From positions 1 through 64,000 of the forward strand of contig NZ_JACHVA010000143.1 in the NCBI RefSeq assembly GCF_014230055.1: DNA of 64,000 nucleotides, in the 5' to 3' direction. The position numbers and the translations under genes were made by a program. Origin of the DNA: Puniceicoccus vermicola. GTDB taxonomy: Bacteria > Verrucomicrobiota > Verrucomicrobiia > Opitutales > Puniceicoccaceae. Shown here in pieces: positions 36,439 to 47,365 of this stretch. How positions within the stretch are numbered: position 1 is the stretch's first letter; each line of letters begins with the position of its first letter. The notes beneath the pieces were generated by a model. That model did not search any database. It was not told the DNA's origin and saw only the letters and a program-made list of their open reading frames with translations.

Positions 36439-37602
36439 ATGACACAACCACGCAAAATTCGCATGGGTATGGTTGGCGGTGGCCATGGTGCCTTTATCGG
36501 TGCCGTTCACCGCATCGCCGCAAATATTGACGGCCAAGTTGAACTCGTCTGTGGGGCCTTCTCCTCCGACTCCGACCGCTCCAAGGCCTCCGGCAAAGAC
36601 TTATTCCTCCCAGAGGACCGCTGCTACAGCGACTACGCAACCATGATGACCGCAGAAAAGTCGCTCCCGGAAGGAGAGCGTATGGACTTCGTCGCCATCG
36701 TCACCCCCAACCACGTCCATTTCCCCGTGGCCAAAGCCGCTCTGGAAGCTGGCTTCCACGTTCTCTCCGACAAACCGGCAACTCTGAATTTGGCAGAGGC
36801 ACAAGAGCTCGCGGCTCTGGTTGAGAAGACAGGTCTAAAATATGGTCTGACCCATAACTACACCGGATACCCGATGGTCAAACAGGCCAGAGCTTTGGTC
36901 CGCAACGGAGAGCTCGGAACCATCCGCAAAGTGGTCGTCGAGTATCCACAAGGTTGGCTCGCCACTCCCGTCGAGAAAGAGAACAACAAGCAAGCCTCTT
37001 GGCGAACTGATCCCGAGAAGTCTGGCGCCGCTGGATGCATCGGCGACATTGGCACCCACGCAGAGAACCTTGCCGAATATATTTCAGGACTGCAGATTGA
37101 GGAACTCGCAGCCGACCTCACCCGATTCGTCGACGGTCGCATGCTCGACGATGACGGCTCGGTTCTCCTCCGGTTTGCAGGTGGCGCCAAAGGCATCCTC
37201 TACGCCTCACAAGTATCGGTAGGTGAAGAGAATTCCCTCACCATTCGCGTCTACGGTGAAAAAGGAGGACTTGAGTGGCACCAAATGGAGCCGAACACCC
37301 TCCTAGTACACCGCTTGGGCGAGCCCACGCAAATCCAGCGCACCGGGAACGACTACTTGGATTCGTCATCTACTGATCACGCACGAATCCCGCCGGGCCA
37401 CCCCGAGGGATACCTCGAAGCCTTCGCCAACCTCTATCGTAATTTTGCGGCCGATATCGCTTCCGATCTCCTCGGCACCGAGGCTCCGCCTTATGCGAGC
37501 GATTATCCCACCGTCTCCGATGGGGTCCGCGGCATGGCCTTCATTCAAGCAGTTGTCGAAAGCTCCTCCAACAACGCGGCTTGGACGAAACTTCCTCTGT
37601 AA
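36439..37602 (+). CDS. Gfo/Idh/MocA-family oxidoreductase
   Basis: A 387-aa dehydrogenase. MGMVGGGHGAFIGAVHR is the glycine-rich dinucleotide loop; VAIVTPNHVHFPVAKAALEA and HVLSDKPATLNLAEAQEL give the DKP form of the family signature. C-terminal GAAGCIGDIGTHAENLAEYI carries the catalytic-region Asp and His. It lies 108 bp after the TIM-barrel isomerase and only 4 bp before the next Gfo/Idh gene, so all three probably form one operon. It is only distantly related to its neighbour (DKP versus EKP signature), suggesting sequential or alternative oxidation/reduction steps on a cyclic polyol or sugar. Substrate unknown. Confidence 0.87.
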   Translation: MTQPRKIRMGMVGGGHGAFIGAVHRIAANIDGQVELVCGAFSSDSDRSKASGKDLFLPEDRCYSDYATMMTAEKSLPEGERMDFVAIVTPNHVHFPVAKAALEAGFHVLSDKPATLNLAEAQELAALVEKTGLKYGLTHNYTGYPMVKQARALVRNGELGTIRKVVVEYPQGWLATPVEKENNKQASWRTDPEKSGAAGCIGDIGTHAENLAEYISGLQIEELAADLTRFVDGRMLDDDGSVLLRFAGGAKGILYASQVSVGEENSLTIRVYGEKGGLEWHQMEPNTLLVHRLGEPTQIQRTGNDYLDSSSTDHARIPPGHPEGYLEAFANLYRNFAADIASDLLGTEAPPYASDYPTVSDGVRGMAFIQAVVESSSNNAAWTKLPL

Positions 37603-37606
37603 TCCC

Positions 37607-38728
37607 ATGACAACATCCCTCAAACCAGTCGGACTCGGCATCATCGGGTGCGGAAAAATTTCACAAGCCTACTTCGACGGCGCCAAAACCTTTGAGATCC
37701 TCAAAGTCGTCGGCTGCGCAGACCTTAATCCCGCCGTTTCTCAAGCTCAGGCGAAAGCTAATGGCTGCGAGGCGATGAGCGTAGACGAACTTCTTGCCCA
37801 TCCCGAAATCGAGCTCGTCATCAACCTGACGATCCCCGCAGCTCACGCAGAAGTCTCGCGAAAGATCCTCGAAGCCGGCAAACACAGTTATTGCGAAAAG
37901 CCAATCACCGTCGATCTGGAAGACGCACAAGAGCTGCTGGCCTTGGCTAAGGAAAAAGACCTTCTCGTCGGCTCCGCGCCCGACACCTTCCTCGGAGGAG
38001 GCATCCAGACCTGTCGCCAAATTATCGATTCCGGCGCCCTCGGTCGTATCGTTAGCGGAACCGCCTTCATGATGGGCCGTGGCCCTGAGTCCTGGCATCC
38101 CAACCCCGGATTCTACTATTTGAAGGGAGGAGGCCCTGTTCTGGACATGGCGCCCTACTACCTGACGGCTCTCATTAACCTGATCGGCCCCGTGGCCAGT
38201 GTTCAGGCTCATACCTCAAAGGCCTTCGAGACTCGCATTGCCACCTGTAAAGAACACAATGGCGAAGAACTTCCAGTCGAAGTTTCAACCCACTGCTCAG
38301 CCATCCTTGAGTTTGTTTCCGGCGCGGTCATCACCGCCGTTTTCTCCTTCGATGTACCCAAGCACGGTCATTCTCCAATCGAACTCTATGGGACGAAAGG
38401 TTCCCTTAAGGTCCCAGATCCAAACACCTTTGGAGGACCGGTTCAGCAATACCTTCTGGATTACGAGGAGAAAGAGTGGAAGGACGTCGAACTCACCTTT
38501 GGCTACGACAGTAATATGCGAAGCATCGGAGCCGCTGACATGGCCTACGCGATCCGCACCGATCGACCCTACCGCGCCAACGGTGATGTCGCCACCCACG
38601 TTCTGGAAGTCATGCACGCCTTTGAGAAATCATCGGACTCGCAGCAAGCCGTCACCATCAGCAGTCGTCCCGAGAGGCCGAAGGCCCTCCCGGAGGGATT
38701 GGTCGAGGGACTGCTGGACGAGTCGTAG
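37607..38728 (+). CDS. Gfo/Idh/MocA-family oxidoreductase
   Basis: A 373-aa protein from the ATG at 37607; the frame is open 54 codons further upstream but that part overlaps the previous gene. PVGLGIIGCGKISQAYFDGA is the cofactor loop, ELVINLTIPAAHAEVSRKI the following strand, and HSYCEKPITVDLEDAQEL the EKP signature. FYYLKGGGPVLDMAPYYL holds the expected Asp and Tyr near the active site (this subgroup has Asp-x-x-x-Tyr instead of the usual His). It is the last gene of the isomerase operon; repeats follow at once. Similar two-gene Gfo/Idh pairs occur in polyol and glycoside oxidation pathways. Confidence 0.87.
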   Translation: MTTSLKPVGLGIIGCGKISQAYFDGAKTFEILKVVGCADLNPAVSQAQAKANGCEAMSVDELLAHPEIELVINLTIPAAHAEVSRKILEAGKHSYCEKPITVDLEDAQELLALAKEKDLLVGSAPDTFLGGGIQTCRQIIDSGALGRIVSGTAFMMGRGPESWHPNPGFYYLKGGGPVLDMAPYYLTALINLIGPVASVQAHTSKAFETRIATCKEHNGEELPVEVSTHCSAILEFVSGAVITAVFSFDVPKHGHSPIELYGTKGSLKVPDPNTFGGPVQQYLLDYEEKEWKDVELTFGYDSNMRSIGAADMAYAIRTDRPYRANGDVATHVLEVMHAFEKSSDSQQAVTISSRPERPKALPEGLVEGLLDES

Positions 38729-38756
38729 GGAATATCTCCCCCGGGGTATCGCAGTC

Positions 38757-39075
38757 CTCCGCCGATCGAGATTCGAAGCCAATTCGGCCGAACGACTAAA
38801 GTCGATCGGGAACCTCCTTCTTTCTCGTATGTCTTTTCCAGCGTGAGCTCGTCGAATGCAGGCGTGCGATGGGCTTCGGCGGGAGAAGGTATCGAGATGC
38901 CGCTCTAACGGGCGAGAGCTGGAAGCTCACGCTACTTTCACGTTTCGGCGGGTCTCCCTTTGAACCCCCGAAGGCACATCTAAACTCGTACCGTGTACCC
39001 CGCAGGCGCGGGAAAACGGTTGCGCCAGTGAGGCGGAGTTGAGGCAAGATCGGTTTCCCCTCGCCAGCGAGATGC
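38757..39075. repeat. Dispersed repeat region upstream of exoD end (copy 1 of the 220-bp family)
   Basis: Non-coding. It contains the 38771-38813 repeat shared with 29511. From about 38896 there is a unit GCCGCTCTAACGGGCGAGAG, then CTGGAAGCTCACGCTACTTT, continuing through CCCGCAGGCGCGGG and GGTTGCGCCAGTGAGGCG. It is the diverged relative of three copies at 39858-40430. In reverse orientation it shows GTAG followed by the CGTGAGCT-TCC-AGCTCTCG hairpin. Confidence 0.7.
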
Positions 39076-39120
39076 ACGGGACCGAACTCGATACCTTCGC
39101 AGAGTTTCACTGACGCTCTA

Positions 39121-39708
39121 CTAGCTCAGCAAAGAATAAACGCCAAACCCAATCAGTGGCGCGGCAATGATGCCGATGAGGGCCACCAAACCATCTTGCG
39201 TGGTCAGGGACATCCCCATCAGCGTCAGGACAATCCCAGCAGTTGAGGCGAGGAAAGGGAGTGGTTCCAAAGGCGGCATCGTCGCCGCGACGAGAATACA
39301 AAACACCGCTACAAATCCGGCTCCCACTCCTCGGGTGAGAACCCGCATCCGGGGACGCATGAATCGGTCCACAAATCCAGCGGGGCGCATGAGCATCTCC
39401 ATCCCTTTCCGAATTTTATTCCCGGCGATTTTCTTTCGTAGAATCCAGTCCGGCAGCCAAAAGTGATCTCGCCCCACGAGCATCTGTCCCGCTGAGACAA
39501 TCACGATCAAAGCAACCGTCGAAGGAACTCCCGGAATCCCGCTGAGAGGAGAAATCGCAATCAATCCCGCCAAGAGTAATAGCGGCCCAAAGGAACGAGA
39601 ACCCGTCGTTTCAATCATATCCCGGACCGACATTTCCTCCTTCTCTTCCCCTTTTTCACGGAGGCGTTGAAGGATGTCTTGGATGTCGGTTTTAGATTGA
39701 GAGTCCAT
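39121..39708 (-). CDS. exoD: ExoD-family membrane protein
   Basis: A 195-aa integral membrane protein of the ExoD family (Pfam exopolysaccharide synthesis ExoD). A basic N-terminal region (QDILQRLREKGEEKEEMSVR) is followed by FGPLLLLAGLIAISPLSGIP, VALIVIVSAGQMLVG with the usual GRDHFWLPDWI, and three or four further hydrophobic segments ending FGVYSLLS. WLP..I.R is a family hallmark. ExoD was described in rhizobia as affecting exopolysaccharide production and alkaline tolerance; the biochemical role is unclear. It stands alone, flanked on both sides by members of one repeat family. Confidence 0.85.
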   Translation of the reverse strand: MDSQSKTDIQDILQRLREKGEEKEEMSVRDMIETTGSRSFGPLLLLAGLIAISPLSGIPGVPSTVALIVIVSAGQMLVGRDHFWLPDWILRKKIAGNKIRKGMEMLMRPAGFVDRFMRPRMRVLTRGVGAGFVAVFCILVAATMPPLEPLPFLASTAGIVLTLMGMSLTTQDGLVALIGIIAAPLIGFGVYSLLS

Positions 39709-39857
39709 AATATTACCCTCACAGAAAAGCTTCCCGTCTTGAAGATCAACCGAGCCCCCCTACTCCGAAAGTCGTAGGCACTCGAACTTGCGAAATCGAG
39801 GCACGAAACCACCGCACCAAGATGGTTGGGCCCGAGGGCAAACCGGGAGGACGAACT

Positions 39858-40430
39858 GGAGCCGCTCCTACGTGCGAGAGCTGGAAGCTCACGCTACTTT
39901 CACGATGCGGCGGGTTTCCGACCGCAACTCCGAAGACACATCAAAATCGTACCGTGTATCCCGCAGGTGCGGGAAAACGGTTGCGTCAGTAAGGCGTTGG
40001 TGAGGCAGAGTCCGTTTTTCCTCGCCTGCGGGCTGCACGACGGAACTCTAAACATCCCGGGTTCAAGCCTTGGTCTGCAGATGCCGCTCCTACGGGCGAG
40101 AGCTGGAAGCTCACGCTACTTTCATGTTGCGGCGGGTTTCCCGCCGCAACTCCGAAGACACATCCAAAATCGGACCGTGCTGCTTCAGGAAACGGTTGCG
40201 TCAGTGAGGCGTAGAAGAGCCAGAGTCCGTTTTTCCTCGCCTGCGGGAAAACAGTACGGAAATAAAGACCTTCCCTGAATTCAGCTTTGCTTACCAGATG
40301 CCGCTCCTACGTGCGAGAGCTGGAAGCTCACGCTACTTTCACGTTGCGGTGGGTTTCCCACCGCAACTCCGAAGATACATCCAAAATTGGACCGTGCATC
40401 CCGCAGATTCGGGAAAACGGTCGGCACCCA
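39858..40430. repeat. Three tandem imperfect ~220-bp repeats
   Basis: Copies start at about 39858, 40081 and 40298, spaced about 217-223 bp. Each begins GCCGCTCCTACG, then a GAGAGCTGGAAGCTCACG hairpin core followed by CTAC (GTAG in reverse). GGCGGGTTTCCCGCC-type hairpins, CTCCGAAGACACATC and, in copy 2, CCCGCAGGTGCGGG follow. Later parts have GGTTGCGTCAGTGAGGCG. There is no coding content; short frames within are accidental. A related single copy is at 38896. Confidence 0.8.
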
Positions 40431-40432
40431 GA

Positions 40433-40465
40433 CAAAAAAAGAGGGACATTCACTGTCCCCCTTTT
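40433..40465 (-). terminator. Rho-independent terminator of monomeric isocitrate dehydrogenase
   Basis: On the minus strand GGGGGACA-GTGAA-TGTCCCTC forms a strong stem and loop followed by TTTTTTT. It begins about 40 bases after the stop codon of the gene at 40505-42733 and is the clearest intrinsic terminator in the window. Confidence 0.85.
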
Positions 40466-40504
40466 GGTTCTCCGAGGCATTTCCTCGGATCTCTTTAAAT
40501 TCGA

Positions 40505-42745
<2,241 letters not shown>

Positions 42746-42813
42746 CTAGGCGTAAATCGATGAGTTTGGAAGGGCTTTTCTACTCTATCAGCAGATTTTA
42801 TCGTAACACAGCC

Positions 42814-43827
42814 ATGATTTCAGAAGAGATGATACCCCGGAAAACGGAGGATTCTCCGCCCAATTTCTTCAATTCTTCGGAAAATCGTTGTATCGGAGCA
42901 AGACTTCCACCCTTCTTCTCCACTGTGGAAACGACCTCGCCCCCTTCCCTATCCCTGCGTCAATTGACCAAGCGATTCCGCACGGTCACCGCAGTCGATC
43001 ATGTCGACCTTGATATATTCCCCAGAGAAGTCGTGGCCCTCCTCGGGGCAAACGGTTCGGGGAAATCGACGACCTTCCGACTGCTGCTCAACATTTATCG
43101 CGCCACGAGTGGCCAGGCCCTTCTCCTCGGAAAATCCTCTCGCGCCCTCGACGGCCAGGACTTCGACGAGGTGGGATACATCGCCGAGGGCCAAAAATTA
43201 CCGACCTGGATGACCGTCTCGGCATTCATCCGTTACTGCGCCTCCTTCTACCAAGAATGGGATACGGAAATGGAGGAGCGGCTTCTCGCCGGCTTTGGTC
43301 TCCCTCTCCAGCAGAAGATCAAGCATCTCTCCCGTGGCCAACGGATGAAGGTGGCGGTGGCCAGTGTTCTGCCAGCCCGCCCCAAGGTCGTCCTCATGGA
43401 TGAGCCCTTCAGCGGTCTGGATGTCGAAACCCGCGCCCAACTCGGCAATCTCCTGCAAAAACTTTCTCAGGATCATGGCCTGACCATCGTGATTACGACC
43501 CACGATGTGGAAGAGGTCGAAGTGGCCGCCTCCCGCATATCCCTCCTCAATCGAGGGCAGCTTAAGGTGAATGAACCGATGGCGGGCTACCTCCAAAGAC
43601 ACCGATTCGCCTCCATCGAAAAAGGCAAGCTCGGCGACCTTCCTCCGGAAATCGCGAAGCAGATCGCTCCGATGCCCAATTTGGCCGGCGAATCCACGGA
43701 GCACTTCGTTGCCACCTACAATGACGACTTCGCCCAGAAAATCGACGCAATTTCAGGAGTGCAGATCCGCTTCGAGCCGATGAATCTCCGTCAAATCCTC
43801 ACCGCGCATTCCCTCCCCCTGTCATGA
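42814..43827 (+). CDS. ABC transporter ATP-binding protein
   Basis: About 337 aa. The start is uncertain: ATG at 42760, 42814 or 42829 are all in frame and none has a good ribosome-binding site; the conserved part starts near LSLRQLTKRFRTV. Walker A is GANGSGKSTT, the signature LSRGQRMKVAVA, Walker B VVLMDEPFSGLD and the switch His is in ITTHDVEE. The C-terminal extension after LNRGQLKV is typical of ABC-2-type exporters (drug or lipid efflux class). The next gene overlaps its stop codon by 4 bp (ATGA) and encodes the permease. The substrate cannot be predicted. Confidence 0.87.
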   Translation: MISEEMIPRKTEDSPPNFFNSSENRCIGARLPPFFSTVETTSPPSLSLRQLTKRFRTVTAVDHVDLDIFPREVVALLGANGSGKSTTFRLLLNIYRATSGQALLLGKSSRALDGQDFDEVGYIAEGQKLPTWMTVSAFIRYCASFYQEWDTEMEERLLAGFGLPLQQKIKHLSRGQRMKVAVASVLPARPKVVLMDEPFSGLDVETRAQLGNLLQKLSQDHGLTIVITTHDVEEVEVAASRISLLNRGQLKVNEPMAGYLQRHRFASIEKGKLGDLPPEIAKQIAPMPNLAGESTEHFVATYNDDFAQKIDAISGVQIRFEPMNLRQILTAHSLPLS

Positions 43828-45356
43828 GCGCCTCTCTAAATATTCTCCGCAAAGACCTTCGGCTCTACCGCTGGGGTTGGATCTTCGCACTCGTCCTCGG
43901 GGCCGTGAACGTCTACCTCCACGGGACTACTGCCGGTCTGGTTGAGAGCGACCTCAACGAGGCTCTAGGAACATTTTCCGGTTTTGGCCAAGCCCTGCTT
44001 CCCTTCTTTCTCTTCGCGTTGGTCACGCAAAAAGAAAACCTCGTCGATCCGGACGCCTACTGGCTCGGGCGACCGATGCCCCGTTTGCAGATCCTCGCGG
44101 CGAAGCTATTCTTTGTCGCCATCATACTCGGGATCTTTACGAGCTCGGATGCGCTGGTCCTCCTCCTCAACCAAGGGGCATCCAGAGTTCCATTTGTCCT
44201 CGCCGGTTTCTTCACCCTCTTCGTTTCATGGATCAGCCTCGTCTTTCTGGGAGCCCAGACCAAGTCTCTGCCCTGGCTCCTGGCCTTTCTGGTCCTCTTC
44301 TACATCGGGCTGATGATTGTGGGCTTCCTGGCCGGAGCCATCATCCCCGACGACTCGATCATTGAAGATTTTTTCCAGGCCCTGCCACAACTTCCGTCTG
44401 ACACCCCGACGCATACCGTTGCGCTTTTCCAGACCTCGTTCTGGTTTGTGGCCGGAATCGCAATCCTCGCATTCTACTACAAATCCCGGCGAAGAAAAAC
44501 CGCCTGGGTATTTCTGGCAGTTGGGGGAATCGGTGCATTGGTGCTCACCCCCTCAAACGACCCTCAGGACCGCCCTCAGCAAGTTGCTGGAACCGGCACC
44601 GAGACATTTCAGGCTAAGATCATTGGGATCCAAAAGATCGGCACGCAGCATTCCAATGACGCAACTTCGGAACGATATGCCTTCGTTCTCGAATCGAATA
44701 CCTCCGGCCTCCCCGAAAACGCGTGGATCCAGACGCGTAACTTAGAACTGAGGACGGAGGAGAACCGCAATCTCTTCTATGGTGATCAGCAGCCGAGGAC
44801 AAGGACCTCTCAAAAGATCAGTGGCCAGCCATTGGCACCCTCAAATCAGTTTCTCATCGAAGCCTTTTCGATCAACCGAGAGCGCCTCGACACCTTTCCC
44901 GTTTCCGGTTTACAAGCCTATCTCTCGGTCGAAATCAGCTACTTCTCGGCACAGGAAGTCGGGAGGATCTCAGTGCGTCCCGACCAAGGTTTCGCGAACA
45001 ACGGCAACCGCCTCCTGATCTCGTCCTTCGACGAGAATGCCAACCATCTAGAGGTCCAGATCTCCGCCTACCTGCCCTCCCCCATTTTCGAGCCGAAAGA
45101 GTTCAGTGCGTACTCGGAAGGCCTTCGCGGGATCTATTCTTTCGCCCTGGCCATGCCAGACCAGCCCGAGCCGGTTCCCTTCACCATGAACGGCATCAGT
45201 TCTTCCCTGTCCGATTCCTACGAAACCCGTATCGAAGTAGACTTGCCGACAGGCGTAAATGCAAACGAGTGCGAATTGGTCATCTACAAGCGAGTTCTTC
45301 TCAAAAGGACAAGCCAGAGCTTTCAGGGCGACGATCTTTCCCTTCCTCCGAATTGA
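43824..45356 (+). CDS. ABC transporter permease with large soluble C-terminus
   Basis: A 510-aa membrane protein whose ATG overlaps the TGA of the ATPase gene. About six membrane segments occupy residues 15-240, including WIFALVLGAVNVYLHGT, FGQALLPFFLFALVTQKEN, ILAAKLFFVAIILGIFTSSD, FVLAGFFTLFVSWISLVFLG and LLAFLVLFYIGLMIVGFLAG. Residues about 250-510 are hydrophilic and beta-rich without recognised motifs, probably extracytoplasmic. Such a long soluble part is unusual for ABC-2 permeases. It ends the two-gene operon; a hairpin GGCGTC...GACGCC at 45424-45446 might terminate it. Confidence 0.75.
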   Translation: MSASLNILRKDLRLYRWGWIFALVLGAVNVYLHGTTAGLVESDLNEALGTFSGFGQALLPFFLFALVTQKENLVDPDAYWLGRPMPRLQILAAKLFFVAIILGIFTSSDALVLLLNQGASRVPFVLAGFFTLFVSWISLVFLGAQTKSLPWLLAFLVLFYIGLMIVGFLAGAIIPDDSIIEDFFQALPQLPSDTPTHTVALFQTSFWFVAGIAILAFYYKSRRRKTAWVFLAVGGIGALVLTPSNDPQDRPQQVAGTGTETFQAKIIGIQKIGTQHSNDATSERYAFVLESNTSGLPENAWIQTRNLELRTEENRNLFYGDQQPRTRTSQKISGQPLAPSNQFLIEAFSINRERLDTFPVSGLQAYLSVEISYFSAQEVGRISVRPDQGFANNGNRLLISSFDENANHLEVQISAYLPSPIFEPKEFSAYSEGLRGIYSFALAMPDQPEPVPFTMNGISSSLSDSYETRIEVDLPTGVNANECELVIYKRVLLKRTSQSFQGDDLSLPPN

Positions 45357-45731
45357 CCCAAATCTCCAAGCCTAAACCCGTTAGCCCTCAGGAAAAATTC
45401 AGGCGGCCAAAACTTCGAAACTCGGCGTCGGGATTCTCCTGACGCCAAGTTTCCCGTGAATGTAATCCTCTCCGCCGAGCAGGAAGGTCTGACAGTCCGC
45501 AGTGACTCCGGCCGACGCCCCGGACACCGTGTCGCCCACAATGGTAGCCCATCCAAGTCCTTACCACGACTACAACGGGGACTCTGACATCAATTGTAAG
45601 TCTACATATACCCAACAGAAAAGACGATATGTAATTATCGCCGATCCAATTTCCGAACAAAATTCATTGATCTGCTAATTTCCCAAGATAATATGTCAAA
45701 ATCCCATAATCACTAGTTCATCAAAAATGGA
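45357..45731. other. Non-coding stretch, possible terminator hairpin only
   Basis: No supported gene. GGCGTC at 45424-45429 pairs with GACGCC at 45441-45446. The rest becomes AT-richer towards 45,700. Nothing else is recognised. Confidence 0.4.
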
Positions 45732-45968
45732 ATGATTAAGAAGATTAGAAATCTTTGCATCTGCTTCGCTATTTCTCCGGTCGCATTTCTGATTGTATGG
45801 ACGATGCTGGGCGAAATAGGCTCTTTGAATTCTATCCACATCGAAGAAACGATGATGGAAATGATTTCGACCCTAGGAATTGTTGTGACAGTTACATCAG
45901 CTACTGGCGCAGTTATAGCCCAAAAGAGAATGCACAGAATGGAGGCTTATGAATTTGAACGAAAGTAA
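45732..45968 (+). CDS. Small two-helix membrane protein
   Basis: A 78-aa open frame with two hydrophobic stretches: NLCICFAISPVAFLIVWTML and ISTLGIVVTVTSATGAVIAQ, separated by an acidic loop (SIHIEETMMEM) and ending in a charged tail. AT-rich codon use matches the following small genes. No homologue is recognised and no clear ribosome-binding site is visible, so the gene is plausible but not certain. Confidence 0.45.
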   Translation: MIKKIRNLCICFAISPVAFLIVWTMLGEIGSLNSIHIEETMMEMISTLGIVVTVTSATGAVIAQKRMHRMEAYEFERK

Positions 45969-46340
45969 GGATAAACCAGTCGGAGCAGGACAACCCGATA
46001 ACTCGCCCGCACACCCTAAAAATCAATCGGACTCCTGAGCCTTGTGGGCTCGTTGTCTGGTCTCCACGTTCAGGAAGCTTCGAAAAAGAGAAACTCCTTC
46101 ACTGTAGATTTTCGCCGCTTATGTGCGCTTATCCGCTCCGACGGAACAGAAAGAGAGAAATATATAAGCGTAGATCAGCGAAAATAAGCGGTCTCCAGCT
46201 ATGCTGGATCTTCCTCTTCCTTCTATTTTAGAAAGTTTCATGAGCACCGAAGCCAACTACCACGAACAAGTCGATTGTGGACAACTCCATTCGCGCCTCC
46301 GTCACCCCCCATGCCGCCTCTTGATGTAACGTAAGAAGAA
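45969..46340. other. Spacer with two-fold inverted repeat motifs
   Basis: No gene. CGCTTAT occurs at 46116-46122 and 46126-46132 and its complement ATAAGCG at 46164-46170 and 46184-46190, forming an imperfect inverted repeat over 46103-46191. GGACAACCCGATAACTCG near 45990 and GGGCTCGTTGTCTGG near 46045 are partly complementary and vaguely like an integron attC site, but this is not convincing. Confidence 0.4.
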
Positions 46341-46796
46341 ATGAACCGCTTTGCTACAGTTCAAGATTTACCATCAATCGCAGACCTTCGCTTTCGAATG
46401 TTTGATGAAATAGGCACCACCGGGCAGCTAACCGATAATTTCCTCTCAAAAACTATAAATTTCTACACAAGTGAATATGAAAACAAAGTATGCATTCATG
46501 TTGTGTCCGAAAGCGACAACTCAATCATTGGATGCGCAGGAGGATTGATACGGAAAGATGAGTTCCTTCAGGCTTCCTTCAAACAACCGAACTATGGCTA
46601 CCTAATGGACGTCTACGTCCTTCCCAACTTCAGAAGAAAAGGAGTCGCGAGATCTATGATCGAAATGCTCTGGGGATGGTTTGAAGCATCAAACATTTCG
46701 ACAGTAAATCTAGACGCATCTCGATTAAGTGGCGACCTCTACGAAAAATTGGGGTTTAAATCTTCAATCCAGATGACAAGAAAGATAAACACATAG
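46341..46796 (+). CDS. GNAT-family N-acetyltransferase
   Basis: A 151-aa protein with the GNAT layout. VYVLPNFRRKGVARSMIEML is motif A with the acetyl-CoA-binding R/K-x-x-G-V-A loop; NLDASRLSGDLYEKLGFKSS is motif B with the C-terminal YEKLGF. The N-terminal DLPSIADLRFRMFDEIG is typical of small-molecule or protein N-acetyltransferases. The substrate is unknown. It is surrounded by non-coding spacers and unrelated small genes in an AT-rich segment, as in acquired gene cassettes. Confidence 0.85.
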   Translation: MNRFATVQDLPSIADLRFRMFDEIGTTGQLTDNFLSKTINFYTSEYENKVCIHVVSESDNSIIGCAGGLIRKDEFLQASFKQPNYGYLMDVYVLPNFRRKGVARSMIEMLWGWFEASNISTVNLDASRLSGDLYEKLGFKSSIQMTRKINT

Positions 46797-46852
46797 CTCG
46801 CCGATGGAGATAACGGCTAAGGTCTGAACTCCCCTCGACGTTCGAAATAGAG

Positions 46853-47365
46853 ATGACCCAGGAGAGAACGACATATCATTTTGAGAGACCACGCTCCCAG
46901 AGAGTCGGCTCTGTCCTCTGTCGCCTCCCTCTCGGTTTGGTCGGATTATCTCTCGCCGCAGTATGGGTCTTTGTCCTCACCATGGGATCTTGGTGGGCCA
47001 TATTTCCATTGATTGTCTCTCTATTGTTATCATACGGATTTTTGTATTCTCTGGTTAGATACATACTCTTCCCCCATGAGAAAATGTGTCTAGCTATAGA
47101 GGAGAGAGGTATCGGTTTTGGCAAAACCGAACCTGATCTGTGGATTTTTTCAGATGGGATCGATTCCCTCGTGAAGAAGAAAGACGGATGGTATGAGTTA
47201 CATCACGTTAATGGGACTTTTTTGACCTTCCCGTCGGACATCATCGATCATTCGGATGTTGATTTTATTCATCAGAAAATAGATTCGAACAAGGCCAGTG
47301 CAGCCAATCCCCGACAAGCTTCACGTTCTGGAAATTGCTGCCTGGCGACGTCATGTCGAAAATGA
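46853..47365 (+). CDS. Small membrane protein of unknown function
   Basis: A 170-aa protein with two adjacent membrane helices (LPLGLVGLSLAAVWVFVLTM and WWAIFPLIVSLLLSYGFLYS) followed by a soluble domain of about 90 residues (MCLAIEERGIGFGKTEPDLW, KKKDGWYELHHVNGTFLTFP), which resembles the bPH/YcxB-like fold seen after paired helices. Its last 13 bases overlap the start of the following SanA-like gene, so the two are probably cotranscribed. No specific function can be given. Confidence 0.6.
   Translation: MTQERTTYHFERPRSQRVGSVLCRLPLGLVGLSLAAVWVFVLTMGSWWAIFPLIVSLLLSYGFLYSLVRYILFPHEKMCLAIEERGIGFGKTEPDLWIFSDGIDSLVKKKDGWYELHHVNGTFLTFPSDIIDHSDVDFIHQKIDSNKASAANPRQASRSGNCCLATSCRK

Noticed and set aside
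39788-40498. Tandem repeats as a possible CRISPR array
   Set aside because: Units of about 220 bp, only three copies, no short regular repeats with unique spacers, and no cas genes nearby.
45960-46080. attC-like recombination site
   Set aside because: Complementarity is short and the core GTTRRRY pattern is not met; kept only as a possibility within the cassette-like finding.
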